From Pachyseris speciosa (taxonomy: Eukaryota > Cnidaria > Anthozoa > Scleractinia > Pachyseridae), in contig JAEMWC010000394.1 of assembly GCA_016490735.1 (NCBI GenBank), positions 333,501 to 397,500 of the forward strand: 64,000 nt of DNA, given 5' to 3'. Below the pieces are notes generated by a model. That model did not search any database and was not told where the DNA came from. It worked only from the letters and a program-made list of their open reading frames with translations. A program made the translations under genes and the position numbers. Positions 47,016 through 56,209 of the stretch are shown here, one piece after another (within the stretch, counting starts at the first letter, position 1; each line of letters begins with the position of its first letter).

Positions 47016-47360
47016 TTAGTTTCTCCCCAAATAATTCTTTGCTGTGTCGCCAACTAATTGACCCCAAGATGTCCAACCTTTGTTGTCTTTACCCTTCATT
47101 GCCCTGCCAAGTGAACCCATGAATTTAGGATCCGTGAACGGCTTTGGAATTGGTACACCCAATTTCAGATATCTTGGATCAAAAACTTTCTCACCCCATC
47201 CTTTTCCCTTCTGGTCACTTTTGACGAATTTAGCCTTAGTGATCCCACACTCAGCACATTTACATTTCATCATTGTTCGACCATTTTTTGTCGTCTGATA
47301 TGTTTCACTTCCTGGCACACACTCAGTGACTTTCTTCTGTTTCACACAATATGATTTCAT
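47016..47360 (-). CDS. Short zinc-ribbon paralogue of the PLA2-like protein
   Basis: A 114-residue protein with ATG at 47360, preceded by TATCTAATATATTATAT. Its first 50 residues are almost identical to the neighbour's zinc ribbon (YCVKQKK..ECVPGSETYQTT, MMKCKCAECGITK), but it then continues with an unrelated stretch and no PLA2 motif. It arose by tandem duplication of the zinc-ribbon part, or is the ancestral separate gene. Function unknown. Confidence 0.65.
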   Translation of the reverse strand: MKSYCVKQKKVTECVPGSETYQTTKNGRTMMKCKCAECGITKAKFVKSDQKGKGWGEKVFDPRYLKLGVPIPKPFTDPKFMGSLGRAMKGKDNKGWTSWGQLVGDTAKNYLGRN

Positions 47361-47370
47361 ATATAATATA

Positions 47371-48681
47371 TTAGATATTTTCGAAGTAGTCTATTATGAA
47401 CCTGTGATTGACACTAACATCTGCTGGATTGAATTTGGAATTGTGTATTATATCCAGAATAGATGTTCCTTTTTGTCTCTCAAGAAGATAGTATAAACAC
47501 CAATATCCACATAATACTGATTCCCTTTCTTGTATCTCATCACCAGAGTATTCAAGTTGTTTACCGCTTGCAGCCATATATATTTGAACTTCTGTTGGCA
47601 TCATCAAACCGAAAGAGTCGAAGTATTCACAGTATTTATCATTTTTGAAATTCCTATAACAAACCCAATGTGTACCTGGTCCAATTTTGGAATCAAGATT
47701 GACTATCCCACATTCATTGTTTTTTATTTGTCTAGGAAGATTGTCTCTTGAAAATACTCCTCTAAAATGTTTTATTCCAAGTTGTTTCACCCAATTGATC
47801 AAATCAAAGTTGGATAACGGTTTATTTACAAAATGGTTCCTAGTATGGGGATTGAATTGAATGGACTGTCTTTTCCCAATAGAAGCCCTTTTCCTTTTTT
47901 GGTCTTTTTTTTTTTTCATTCCATGACCGATTGGGTTATCCCATGTACCAAAGACAGGTGGTGATTGCCATGGAATCATAACATGTTTCCCACCGCTTTT
48001 ATTTTTTTTGACTGCAATGTGATCTGGAACATAAACTGGTATTGACCGTCTAGAACGGCTGTGTTCAACATGCAAACCCTTTCCAGTCAAGGCTTTCATA
48101 AGTAGAGGAATTCCAATACTTGCTAAAAGTGTTCCAAGAAACCCACCAGACTGAGTTTTTGTTGGTTTGATAGCAAGTTGTCCACCAGACTGCATTGCAT
48201 TTACAACATCAGCCATTTGTCTCACATTCAATAAATTTCCAAAATTCAATAGTTGGGCCAAGTTTTCATTGGGAATAATGAATCCTCCTTTTTGTTTCTT
48301 CCCAAATAGTTTATCAATGCCGAGACTTGCTAACGAAGAAAGAGCACCTGCGGCCAATGCTGAAGCCGCTTTAGCTACTGCCTTACCTACATATGGTAAT
48401 AGTCTTGTTCCAAGTGAAAACAGACTTGACCAAAGAGAACCTCCATGTACAACCGCCTTTCTGATTTGACTTTTTGATATATTGATATCAGAACCTTTTC
48501 CCAATCTTTTTGATTTCATTAGTTTGTTGATTTGTCTTTTTGTCAACATAAGTTGATCACCGCCAGATAATTCATCATGAGTCAGCCTCAATGTTACCGC
48601 TGAATTTGATTTAATAGCTTTTGCAAGTTTTTCTTTCTGACCCTGTGAAAGTGTCACTCCATGAGGATGATAAGTAGTCAT
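47371..48681 (-). CDS. Adenain-type cysteine protease with N-terminal core-like region
   Basis: A 436-residue protein with ATG at 48681. The first 200 residues are Ala/Gly/Lys-rich, with TLSQGQKEKLAKAIK, MLTKRQINKLMKSKRLGKG and a hydrophobic helix (SALAAGALSSLASLG), resembling adenovirus pVI/pX-like core material. The C-terminal about 150 residues form the protease: NKPLSNFDLINWVKQLG, His in GTHWVCYRN, Asp in EYFDSFG, Cys in LCGYWCLYYL. Adenains mature capsid proteins during assembly. The frame is intact. The stop overlaps the TCTAA motif of the next gene. Confidence 0.85.
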   Translation of the reverse strand: MTTYHPHGVTLSQGQKEKLAKAIKSNSAVTLRLTHDELSGGDQLMLTKRQINKLMKSKRLGKGSDINISKSQIRKAVVHGGSLWSSLFSLGTRLLPYVGKAVAKAASALAAGALSSLASLGIDKLFGKKQKGGFIIPNENLAQLLNFGNLLNVRQMADVVNAMQSGGQLAIKPTKTQSGGFLGTLLASIGIPLLMKALTGKGLHVEHSRSRRSIPVYVPDHIAVKKNKSGGKHVMIPWQSPPVFGTWDNPIGHGMKKKKDQKRKRASIGKRQSIQFNPHTRNHFVNKPLSNFDLINWVKQLGIKHFRGVFSRDNLPRQIKNNECGIVNLDSKIGPGTHWVCYRNFKNDKYCEYFDSFGLMMPTEVQIYMAASGKQLEYSGDEIQERESVLCGYWCLYYLLERQKGTSILDIIHNSKFNPADVSVNHRFIIDYFENI

Positions 48682-48792
48682 ATAATATATGTTTATACTA
48701 AATTGTATTTAATATAAATAATGATTTAATTTAATTATTTAATTATTTATTTTATTTGATTATTTAATTATTTAATTATTTAATTATTCCAT
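48682..48792. other. AT-only spacer
   Basis: Consists largely of TTAATTATTTAATTATT-type repeats between the major capsid and protease genes. It includes the protease promoter region, which lacks a clear TCTAA. Confidence 0.6.
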
Positions 48793-50079
48793 TTATATAG
48801 ATCTCAGAATCAACTTTCCATCAGTCTTTCTCATCTCAACATCCTGTTCATACAGCACAAGTGCATACACACTGTAATCAGCATTTGTTGCCCCACTCAA
48901 AGTGTATTTGAAAGTCAGTTTTGTCATTCCATCTTTTATGTCCTGCTTCTGTTTTGTCAGATCAAAGTAAATGAAAGGGAATATTGTACCAAAGTTTCCT
49001 CTTGTGAGAAGGGTGTTTTCATTGAATTCATTTACAACTTTAACATAATTCAATGCATCTCTGAATACCCTTGTGGGCTCTGTTGATGGTTTGTAATGAA
49101 CCTCGGGATAGTCATTTCCATTGCCAACTTCAAGATAACAATCAGTCAAAGTTTGGTTATTTGCAACTGAGAATGTGTTATAGAGAAATTTATTGGCTGT
49201 CTGATTAGAATCATTAGCATCATTGATGATGAATACAAAGACATGTCTGGGTTTGTTTATTCCTGTGGAAATACGGAAATTGGCCGTCTGTTGTCTTGTT
49301 GAATTGCCTCCCTCAACCATTTCTCTCATGTAAGTCCATTTTCTGGTGTCAAGATAGGTGCCCATGTACAAAGACTTTCCCGCAGAATTGAAAATTATTC
49401 TTGGAACAAACAGCTGGAATCTGGTGATCACCGCACGACAATTATCGGCAGCCTGCCAAATTACATTTGCATCACTCTCAAGTGTTAGGTTCACCTCTAC
49501 TTTTGCGTTAGGCATGAGTTCACCCCAAAAGCTCTTGAAAAAACCGTATCTGTTCAATGATGCTTCTGCGTGAACTTTTCCATCGTTACCATTCAATGGT
49601 GCTTTTCTGGCTGCGAAACCTGCGTTGTAATTAGCTTGAGCAGCTCTGTCTTCAGCATGTCTTTTCGTGTCAAGATAGAAGAACTCATTGGTTCCCTGAC
49701 TTGCAGCATAACCCTGTGAATACTCAAGTAATGACTTAATATTTGTAGCTTGGTTAGCATCTCTACACTCATAAACATCGATACCATTTACTTTCACATT
49801 CAATGTGTTAATCAGAGAATACACCGAATTCACAGTACCGTTTCGATCTTCTGCATCTATTCGAGCTCCATCTGCAAGCTTTTTAACAATAAAATCAATT
49901 TCAAAACGGGCATTATACCAGTCAAATGGTGTTGTCTCTCCACTGTTATCAACAACAAATCGGTAACCTGTTTTCCTCTGATGAGCATTGTTTGCAACTA
50001 CAGTATTAAGTGCTGTCTCAAGCTCAAAGACAACATCTTCATATCGTTCGATATATTTTGAATCGCGATAGTTTGACAT
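48793..50079 (-). CDS. Major capsid protein (double jelly roll)
   Basis: A 428-residue protein starting MSNYRDSKYIERYEDVVFEL. Features typical of Polinton major capsid proteins include TPFDWYNARFEIDFIVKKL, VYSLINTLNVKVNG and the second-barrel end FKYTLSGATNADYSVYALVL. Length and residue pattern agree with the family found across Mavericks. The intact frame suggests insertion is not ancient. It is preceded at 50091-50095 by TTAGA (TCTAA on this strand), and stands next to penton and small basic protein genes as usual for the virion block. Confidence 0.85.
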   Translation of the reverse strand: MSNYRDSKYIERYEDVVFELETALNTVVANNAHQRKTGYRFVVDNSGETTPFDWYNARFEIDFIVKKLADGARIDAEDRNGTVNSVYSLINTLNVKVNGIDVYECRDANQATNIKSLLEYSQGYAASQGTNEFFYLDTKRHAEDRAAQANYNAGFAARKAPLNGNDGKVHAEASLNRYGFFKSFWGELMPNAKVEVNLTLESDANVIWQAADNCRAVITRFQLFVPRIIFNSAGKSLYMGTYLDTRKWTYMREMVEGGNSTRQQTANFRISTGINKPRHVFVFIINDANDSNQTANKFLYNTFSVANNQTLTDCYLEVGNGNDYPEVHYKPSTEPTRVFRDALNYVKVVNEFNENTLLTRGNFGTIFPFIYFDLTKQKQDIKDGMTKLTFKYTLSGATNADYSVYALVLYEQDVEMRKTDGKLILRSI

Positions 50080-50101
50080 ATATTATTGTGTTAGATAAAA
50101 G

Positions 50102-50350
50102 TTACTTTATTTTTCGAGGTCTACCTCTCTTTCTTTTGATCTCACCCCCAGTCTTAATCTCACTTTCAGTTCCACTTTTTCTCTTTTTCTTACTTAAAAG
50201 TTCTATTATTTTGTCACCACCTTTTTTGCCAACATGTTCACCAATTGTTGTAGCTGCTTTTTTTACAGCTGTTTTGACAGCATCACTCACTATTCCTTTA
50301 CCCTGTTTTGTGTGATATTTTTCATATTCCACGTATTCGAATCTTCTCAT
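50102..50350 (-). CDS. Small basic AT-hook protein (core-like)
   Basis: An 82-residue protein with ATG at 50350, preceded by an AT-rich stretch ending AGTAGTAT. The middle is Lys/Ala-rich and helical (DAVKTAVKKAATTIGEHVGKK), and the C-terminus is a canonical AT-hook (KRKRGRPRKIK). Its place between capsid and penton genes suggests a DNA-condensing virion core protein, by analogy with adenovirus pX/mu; no direct homology is visible. Confidence 0.65.
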   Translation of the reverse strand: MRRFEYVEYEKYHTKQGKGIVSDAVKTAVKKAATTIGEHVGKKGGDKIIELLSKKKRKSGTESEIKTGGEIKRKRGRPRKIK

Positions 50351-50363
50351 ATACTACTGGGTT

Positions 50364-51149
50364 TTATAATTCTGTCCCTCTCAAGAATAACTCAATATAC
50401 CAATCTATCCCATTCAAATCAACTGGTGCTCCGGAAGAATCAGTGACATAAAAACGTATTGAGCTGATTGTGTGTTTTGAGATAGGATTCCATGAAAGAA
50501 AACGAGGTTTGTAAGTGAAAGGTAAACTTCTGACGAGATCTGTGACTGGAAAAACAGCGATTGTATTTGTACTATTGCCATCAACAATGCTATCTATCAC
50601 ATTATCACAATTGATATAAATTTCATCCACTCCTCTTGTAATATCTGGTAGATTTGTTCCATATTCTGTTGCTGAAACTAATTTTGAATCGAAACCGATA
50701 AGTTTTCTGAAATCATTATTTCTCAGATCCACACGATAATTTTCATTGAGTTCAATCAAAATGCGATATGTTGACAAAACGAAATACATGTTAATACCAT
50801 ACTGGAATTTTGATTTGTCTGTTTCAGATGGATTCAGTACATGGCTATTTTTACTCATATACTCATGAATGTAACTATTGATATCGTCGTATGAATACAT
50901 CCCGTCAACGAATGTTATTGTTTCCCAGTTTACACCTTTGTCATAGCTATATTTAATTTGATTATTCCCTAAAGACTCTCTGATGTTGTACCAACTGTAT
51001 GTCATATTGATAACATTCACAGCCATTTCATATTTCAAATCATTCTTTAATTTGATAGGTGTATTGAATCTTTTTTCAAAATCATGACTCTTACTTACAC
51101 CAATTTTGTCTCTGTTTTTGCTGTTGAATCGTAATGAAATTTCTGTCAT
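50364..51149 (-). CDS. Minor capsid protein (penton-like, single jelly roll)
   Basis: A 261-residue protein starting MTEISLRFNSKNRDKIGVSK. The pattern of beta segments (KYEMAVNVINMTYSWYNI, YRVDLRNNDFRKLIGFDS, ISSIRFYVTDSSGAPVDLNG) and length fit the Polinton minor capsid/penton family, which occupies the fivefold vertices. The frame is intact. TTAGA at 51161-51165 places a TCTAA motif 11 bases before the ATG. Confidence 0.75.
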   Translation of the reverse strand: MTEISLRFNSKNRDKIGVSKSHDFEKRFNTPIKLKNDLKYEMAVNVINMTYSWYNIRESLGNNQIKYSYDKGVNWETITFVDGMYSYDDINSYIHEYMSKNSHVLNPSETDKSKFQYGINMYFVLSTYRILIELNENYRVDLRNNDFRKLIGFDSKLVSATEYGTNLPDITRGVDEIYINCDNVIDSIVDGNSTNTIAVFPVTDLVRSLPFTYKPRFLSWNPISKHTISSIRFYVTDSSGAPVDLNGIDWYIELFLRGTEL

Positions 51150-51155
51150 ATACTT

Positions 51156-51992
51156 TTACATTAGATATTTCATCATTATTTTATTAAGCTCCTCGTTTCC
51201 AACAATACCCAGTCTGCTTAATACATGCAATATCTTTACAAACTCATTTCTGACACCAGCACTGTTATTACCTGCGAATAGGGACCCACCAAGTAACTGT
51301 AAACGTGAAAGCAAGTCACCAATATTATTATAATGAAAAACGCCTGCTCCATATTGTTTTCTCTTTCTCATTCCTTGCCCTGTTTTGTATTTGTAAGAAG
51401 CTAGTACATCTACAATCGTTTCTCTATATTTCTTCAAAGTTTGTAATTCTCTATCATAAGATTGTTTATCTTCTGGTGTTTTCGCAAATCTTTTTTTAAC
51501 TCCAATACTTTTAGCTGTATCTCCAGATCTTTTCTTTTCCTCGAGAAGTTTTTGTGGGCCGACTTGAGTTAAATCGGATGGTTTCAAAAGCTTGTTATTT
51601 TTTAATATAATTCTGTCATCTTTATCAAAATTATTATCGATATTTAAAATGCTGGGTTTCCTATCCTCATCTTTTGGAGGTGCTTCAATTGCCAAAGGAA
51701 GTTCCGTTCCCATTGTAATTGCTCTTATATTAGATTCTATAACATCATCAAGTCCTCGTTTTAAATCCTGCTGGTTTTCTTTCAACTGTTCAATGACTTT
51801 ATCCTGTTTTTTGTCAACACTTTCTTTCACACTCTTCTGAACATCAATAGAGGGTTTCAGTAATTCTGAGGTTGTATCATATGCATCCTGTTTTGCGTTT
51901 TCATAAGTCTTGATAACCTCACGAACTTCTCTAGTCCTATTTCCAGCTTCAATTCCACTTTTGAGAAGCCTTTTCATACGTTCTATATCCAT
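51156..51992 (-). CDS. Coiled-coil virion-associated protein (unknown)
   Basis: The best start is ATG 51992 (MDIERMKRLLKSGIEAGNRT); the frame is open two codons further with a TTG. It is predominantly helical and charged (SVKESVDKKQDKVIEQLKEN), with a Gly/Lys/Arg-rich centre (TGQGMRKRKQYGAGVF) and a C-terminal helical part (EFVKILHVLSRLGIVG). The position matches the conserved unknown gene between penton and ATPase in Polintons (often called PY-like). Function unknown. It is divergent from the ATPase with only 36 bp between. Confidence 0.55.
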   Translation of the reverse strand: MDIERMKRLLKSGIEAGNRTREVREVIKTYENAKQDAYDTTSELLKPSIDVQKSVKESVDKKQDKVIEQLKENQQDLKRGLDDVIESNIRAITMGTELPLAIEAPPKDEDRKPSILNIDNNFDKDDRIILKNNKLLKPSDLTQVGPQKLLEEKKRSGDTAKSIGVKKRFAKTPEDKQSYDRELQTLKKYRETIVDVLASYKYKTGQGMRKRKQYGAGVFHYNNIGDLLSRLQLLGGSLFAGNNSAGVRNEFVKILHVLSRLGIVGNEELNKIMMKYLM

Positions 51993-52028
51993 ATACAATT
52001 GTGTTAGACTAATCTAAACTATTAACAT
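51993..52028. promoter_or_regulatory. Divergent viral-type promoter with paired TCTAA motifs
   Basis: In 36 bp, TTAGA (52004-52008, TCTAA for the minus gene) and TCTAA (52013-52017, for the plus ATPase) face away from each other within TTAGACTAATCTAA. Each lies about 10-12 bases before an ATG. Confidence 0.65.
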
Positions 52029-52669
52029 ATGGAAATTCCAAATTATGATATCGTTCAGAATTCAAATAATTCATTCAGACAGTTGTATCCATATATGCCA
52101 AAAGATACATTCAGAATGTTATTGGCTGGTAATTCTGGATCTGGAAAGACAACCTTGTTCTTGCATCTGATTATGGAACCTTTGGTCTATTATGATCAAA
52201 TACATCTATACGCCAAAAACTTGGATCAAGACAAATATCGATATTTACAGCATGTGATGGATGGAATAAGCAAAGAAGTTGGTTACCCCGTTTTAGTTTG
52301 CAGTCAAGATGAAATACTTCCTGTTGAACAAATCAAAGACACTGATTTACAGCGACTGGTTGTATTTGATGATTTCGTGACTGATAAAAAACAAGATCAA
52401 ATTATAAGCTATTTCATTCAGGGTCGCCAATAAATTGTTCAGTGCTGTACCTAACACAGTCATTTTACGGTTGCCCAAAATCTGTTAGGCTTAATTGTAG
52501 CCATTTCTGTCTTTATGATTTCCCATCCACAAGAGAGAGAAACTGTATCTCCCAAGAACTAGCAATCGATAAGCAGAAGTATATTGAAGCAACCAAAAAA
52601 CCGTATTCCTTCTGTTATGTTGACAAACCAATGAAAACAGTGAAGAGAAACTTTTATGGTGTTATCTAA
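52029..52669 (+). pseudogene. Genome-packaging ATPase (A32/FtsK-HerA type), frame-broken
   Basis: ATG 52029. The first frame carries Walker A (LLAGNSGSGKTTLFLHL) and a Walker B-like LQRLVVFDDFVTDKKQ, and stops at 52433. The same protein pattern then continues in another frame from about 52430 (VLYLTQSFYGCPKSVRLNCS then HFCLYDF) to 52669, so a one-base change near 52425-52440 truncates the enzyme after its sensor region. This family pumps genomic DNA into the capsid. Truncation should abolish packaging from this copy. Confidence 0.85.
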
Positions 52670-52680
52670 TCTAATATTAT
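52665..52680 (+). promoter_or_regulatory. TCTAA promoter motif of first fibre gene
   Basis: ATCTAATCTAATATTAT immediately precedes the ATG at 52681, with two overlapping TCTAAT copies. Confidence 0.55.
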
Positions 52681-55536
52681 ATGGGATTATTTAATGATTT
52701 ACCAACTCCAGACAATATAGGAACTGGTGAAATAGGTCCAAAAGGTGATAGAGGTCCTGCTGGTCCACACGGTCTAAAGGGTGATAAAGGTGATAGAGGT
52801 CCAATTGGTCCAAAATGTGATAAAGGTGATAAGGGTTATGGATTTAAATTAACACAACATGGTAACAATGATCTTGAAAATAAACGCTTGACTAATGTTG
52901 GAGAACCAAATTCAAACAAAGATGCTGTTAATATGAGATACGTCAACGATGCTGTTTTATCAATTGAAGGAACACGTGTTAATCCATTTAAATTTCTTCT
53001 TGAAGATATATCAAAAACAACTATTCTTAAAAATGCAAATGATCTCAAATTGGAAGATTTTAATAAAAGCCCTTACTCAATAAATAAAAAAGCCTTGTCT
53101 TTTGTTATTCCTACTGCTGGTCTTACAACTGTTCTTCGTTTTGATTTGTCACAATTGGAAGTTTCAAGATACACTTTTGCTGTTGAGTTTTATACTGACG
53201 GTAATCCAAATAATGCAACAGTTGATGATGACAATTTGTCGTCTAATTTGATTGAAGGAAAGGATTCGATAAAAAGAGCATTCCCAAAGACTCATCTTGT
53301 TGATGGTTATCTCAAGAGAATATTCTTCCTTGAAAAAACGAGAGTTGGTCAGACATCAATGGAACTGTTGTTGATATCACCATATTTACAAAATAATAAA
53401 AAACATTATGTTATAGTTTATGGTGTTTACGGATTTTCAAATATCATTTTATCACATATTCACGACCCAGTGTATGAAATTGAAAACGGCAATGTTGCTT
53501 TTGGTGGTAAAATTGACATGAAAAATAATAGAATCATGAACCTACAAGATAACCCCTCAAACCTACAAGACGCTGTAAACAAAAAGTATGTTGATGCTGA
53601 AATTGCTAATTTTAACACATCAGACTTTGTCAAAAAAGATGGAAGTGTTATAATGACAGGCAATCAGGATTTTGGGGGGTTCATTATAAGAGGTCATGGG
53701 ATAGGAAACCAACCAGCAGATCTTGTGAATAAATCTTACATTGACACTAATCTCGCATCTAAAAGCAGTATCGGTCAAACTCTACTTCGAGATGGAACAC
53801 AAGAAATGATTGCTGATTTGGATCTTGGGGGCAACAAAATAATAGATGTTGGGGCTCCAACTACCTACAAAGATGCTGCCAACAAAAAGTATGTTGATGA
53901 CCTTGTTTTTTCAGCATCTGGAACACAAAAAAATCCATTCGCTTTTCTGTTGAAAGATATTACCAAGTCAACAGGGATACAAAATGTCAATAGCCTTCGA
54001 ATTGAAGATTTCAACAGATCACCATATCATATTAACAAGTCATCATTGTCTTTTTTGATTCCAACAAGTGGTAACTTCACATCCAAGATTCGTTTCAATT
54101 TAACATCACTGAGAAATGCACAGTATACATTGATTATTGAGTTTTATTCCCCATCTGATCCTCAAAATGCTGTAGTTGATTTATTCATTCCAACTGTAAA
54201 TATACGAGATGCGGGACAGCCGTTTCAAAAACCTTTTCCTGAAACTCCACACGTTGATGGTTACATGAAAAAACTTTTCCAGATAGAAAAAACCAGTGGT
54301 GGTCAAGCGGCAATACAGGTTGAGCTAAGTAGCACAGCTCCAGCGTCTAACACCAAAACACATTTGATTGTTTATGGGGCTTATGGTTATCACACCAATT
54401 TGCCTTATTTTCATCATGACCCGGCTTATGAAATTGAAAACGGCCATGTTGCGTTTGGCAGTAACATTGACATGAAATTGAACAAAATCATCAACCTGCA
54501 GGATAACCCCTCAAACCCACAAGACGCTGTAAACAAAAGTTATGTGGACCAGAGGTTGCAAACCAAACTCGATAGGATTGCACAACAAAATCTGAATATG
54601 AACAACAATGCCATTACTGATCTTGCTCCACCTGTCAACGCAGACGATGCGGCGACAAAAAGGTATACTGACGAATATTTTCTCCGACGAGACGGTTCGA
54701 CTGCGATGTATGGAAATTTGTCGATGGGTGGAAATAAAGTGACGAATTTAGCGGACGTGGTGAATGAAACTGATGCGGTGAACTTTAGAGTTTTAAATCG
54801 AGCTTCACAAACTATCAGAGCAAACACTTTATTATTGAATGGAACAAATGCGATGGCAGCAGACTTAAAACTTGGAAGGCATAAAATCATTAACTTAAAA
54901 GAAGGAACAAATAAAACCGATGCCGTAAATTTAGATCAATTAGAAAAAAGTCATATTTCATCTGCTTCTCATCCAAAGAATGCTTTCAAATATTTGATGA
55001 ATGATATCGATGAAATTAGCACTGAATATGGCTTGACAGTTAATGGATATGTCAATTTACCTCAGTCACCACATTTGATTTCAAAAAAGGTTATTGATGT
55101 AGACTTGAATAAAGAAGCTAATCATATTTACAGAGCTAGAATTGGATTTAATATGTATACAATAAAAGATGGAAAATACACTTTCATTCTTGAATGGCTA
55201 TTTCCTGATTATGAAGGAATGAGTCTTAGTAGTGTAACATTCAGTGCAACTGGTGGAATTACAATTCATAAAACTGTAGGGAGAAAATTTGATAACAGAA
55301 ATGAAGATCATTCGAGATATTTATTATGGATTGAAAAACCTTCAGTAAGTTCACCACCTGAATATTTATATTGTACAATACATATTAATGCTAACCCAAC
55401 TTATCCAAAGAAGTACAAAGTTCATTGTGTTGCATATGGTATTGATTTTGAAGCTGTAGACGTTCCATCAAGTGTTTACGACTTCGCAGAAGCTTATAAA
55501 ATCGTGAATGAAAAAATACAATTACAAACTGATTAA
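52681..55536 (+). CDS. Collagen-like fibre protein with repeated tail-fibre motifs
   Basis: A 951-residue protein. Residues about 15-60 are Gly-X-Y collagen-like (IGPKGDRGPAGPHGLKGDKG). Then eight units of a repeat like phage tail-fibre proteins follow: for example KRLTNVGEPNSNKDAVNMRY, RIMNLQDNPSNLQDAVNKKY and KIIDVGAPTTYKDAANKKYV. They are interleaved with two long related segments (starting NPFKFLLEDISK and NPFAFLLKDITK) and a third near the end (NAFKYLMNDIDE). This suggests a trimeric stalked spike or fibre for host attachment; the role is inferred. It ends in TAA, but the same frame continues directly into the next ORF. Confidence 0.7.
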   Translation: MGLFNDLPTPDNIGTGEIGPKGDRGPAGPHGLKGDKGDRGPIGPKCDKGDKGYGFKLTQHGNNDLENKRLTNVGEPNSNKDAVNMRYVNDAVLSIEGTRVNPFKFLLEDISKTTILKNANDLKLEDFNKSPYSINKKALSFVIPTAGLTTVLRFDLSQLEVSRYTFAVEFYTDGNPNNATVDDDNLSSNLIEGKDSIKRAFPKTHLVDGYLKRIFFLEKTRVGQTSMELLLISPYLQNNKKHYVIVYGVYGFSNIILSHIHDPVYEIENGNVAFGGKIDMKNNRIMNLQDNPSNLQDAVNKKYVDAEIANFNTSDFVKKDGSVIMTGNQDFGGFIIRGHGIGNQPADLVNKSYIDTNLASKSSIGQTLLRDGTQEMIADLDLGGNKIIDVGAPTTYKDAANKKYVDDLVFSASGTQKNPFAFLLKDITKSTGIQNVNSLRIEDFNRSPYHINKSSLSFLIPTSGNFTSKIRFNLTSLRNAQYTLIIEFYSPSDPQNAVVDLFIPTVNIRDAGQPFQKPFPETPHVDGYMKKLFQIEKTSGGQAAIQVELSSTAPASNTKTHLIVYGAYGYHTNLPYFHHDPAYEIENGHVAFGSNIDMKLNKIINLQDNPSNPQDAVNKSYVDQRLQTKLDRIAQQNLNMNNNAITDLAPPVNADDAATKRYTDEYFLRRDGSTAMYGNLSMGGNKVTNLADVVNETDAVNFRVLNRASQTIRANTLLLNGTNAMAADLKLGRHKIINLKEGTNKTDAVNLDQLEKSHISSASHPKNAFKYLMNDIDEISTEYGLTVNGYVNLPQSPHLISKKVIDVDLNKEANHIYRARIGFNMYTIKDGKYTFILEWLFPDYEGMSLSSVTFSATGGITIHKTVGRKFDNRNEDHSRYLLWIEKPSVSSPPEYLYCTIHINANPTYPKKYKVHCVAYGIDFEAVDVPSSVYDFAEAYKIVNEKIQLQTD

Positions 55537-55539
55537 GAT

Positions 55540-56193
55540 TTGAATGGTTATGATGTGAAAGAAAATGAAAAATGGTTGTTTGGTGGAGACAATGGTGAAT
55601 TGACAATGCTAAATAATATTAATATGAACACTTATCTGATAAAAGAGGCTAAACTTGGTGGTGATTTAAATCTGAATGGCTATAGAATTCATAACGGTGG
55701 TTTAAATCTATTTCGTTCAAGCGTTACAGGTGTAATTATGGAAACGGCTTTCGATTTGGGTGGATTTGCTCTTTACAGGCCGAAATTAGGAGGTGATCTA
55801 AATTTGAATGGGAATGGAATAATTGGTCAAATACAATATTTAAATTGCTTTGTTAAAGCCAAACAAGGACATAATAAGAATACTTTAAAGTCTGTATTAA
55901 TAAATGGCTCTGAATTTTTAGTTATTCATAACAATAACTTTTATATTAAGAAAATGTATATCATACAAGGAACAAAACCCGGAATATTCTACTTCAAGAA
56001 AAAAGCTGAAGGTGGTGGGCCTTTGCCATTACCAACAACTATTTATGAACACAGACAATCTTCTTTGAGTAGAAACATCACAACAGTCAACATCAACAAA
56101 TCATTATCGAGAGGATATCTTATAATTGACTATTCACATCCCAATAGTGGAGCATTTGATACAACATTCACACTTGAAGTAATTATGAATTAA
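55540..56193 (+). pseudogene. Fibre protein continuation or second fibre fragment
   Basis: In the same frame as the preceding gene and separated from it by a single TAA. There is no ATG at the start; the first codons contain an LNGY segment like LGGDLNLNGYRI and LGGDLNLNGNGI later in the same frame, so the stop falls inside a repeat unit and is probably a nonsense mutation. The C-terminal part (MYIIQGTKPGIFYF.., GYLIIDYSHPNSGAFDTTF) looks like a beta-rich tip domain. Confidence 0.55.
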
Positions 56194-56209
56194 TCTAAAA
56201 TAATATTAT

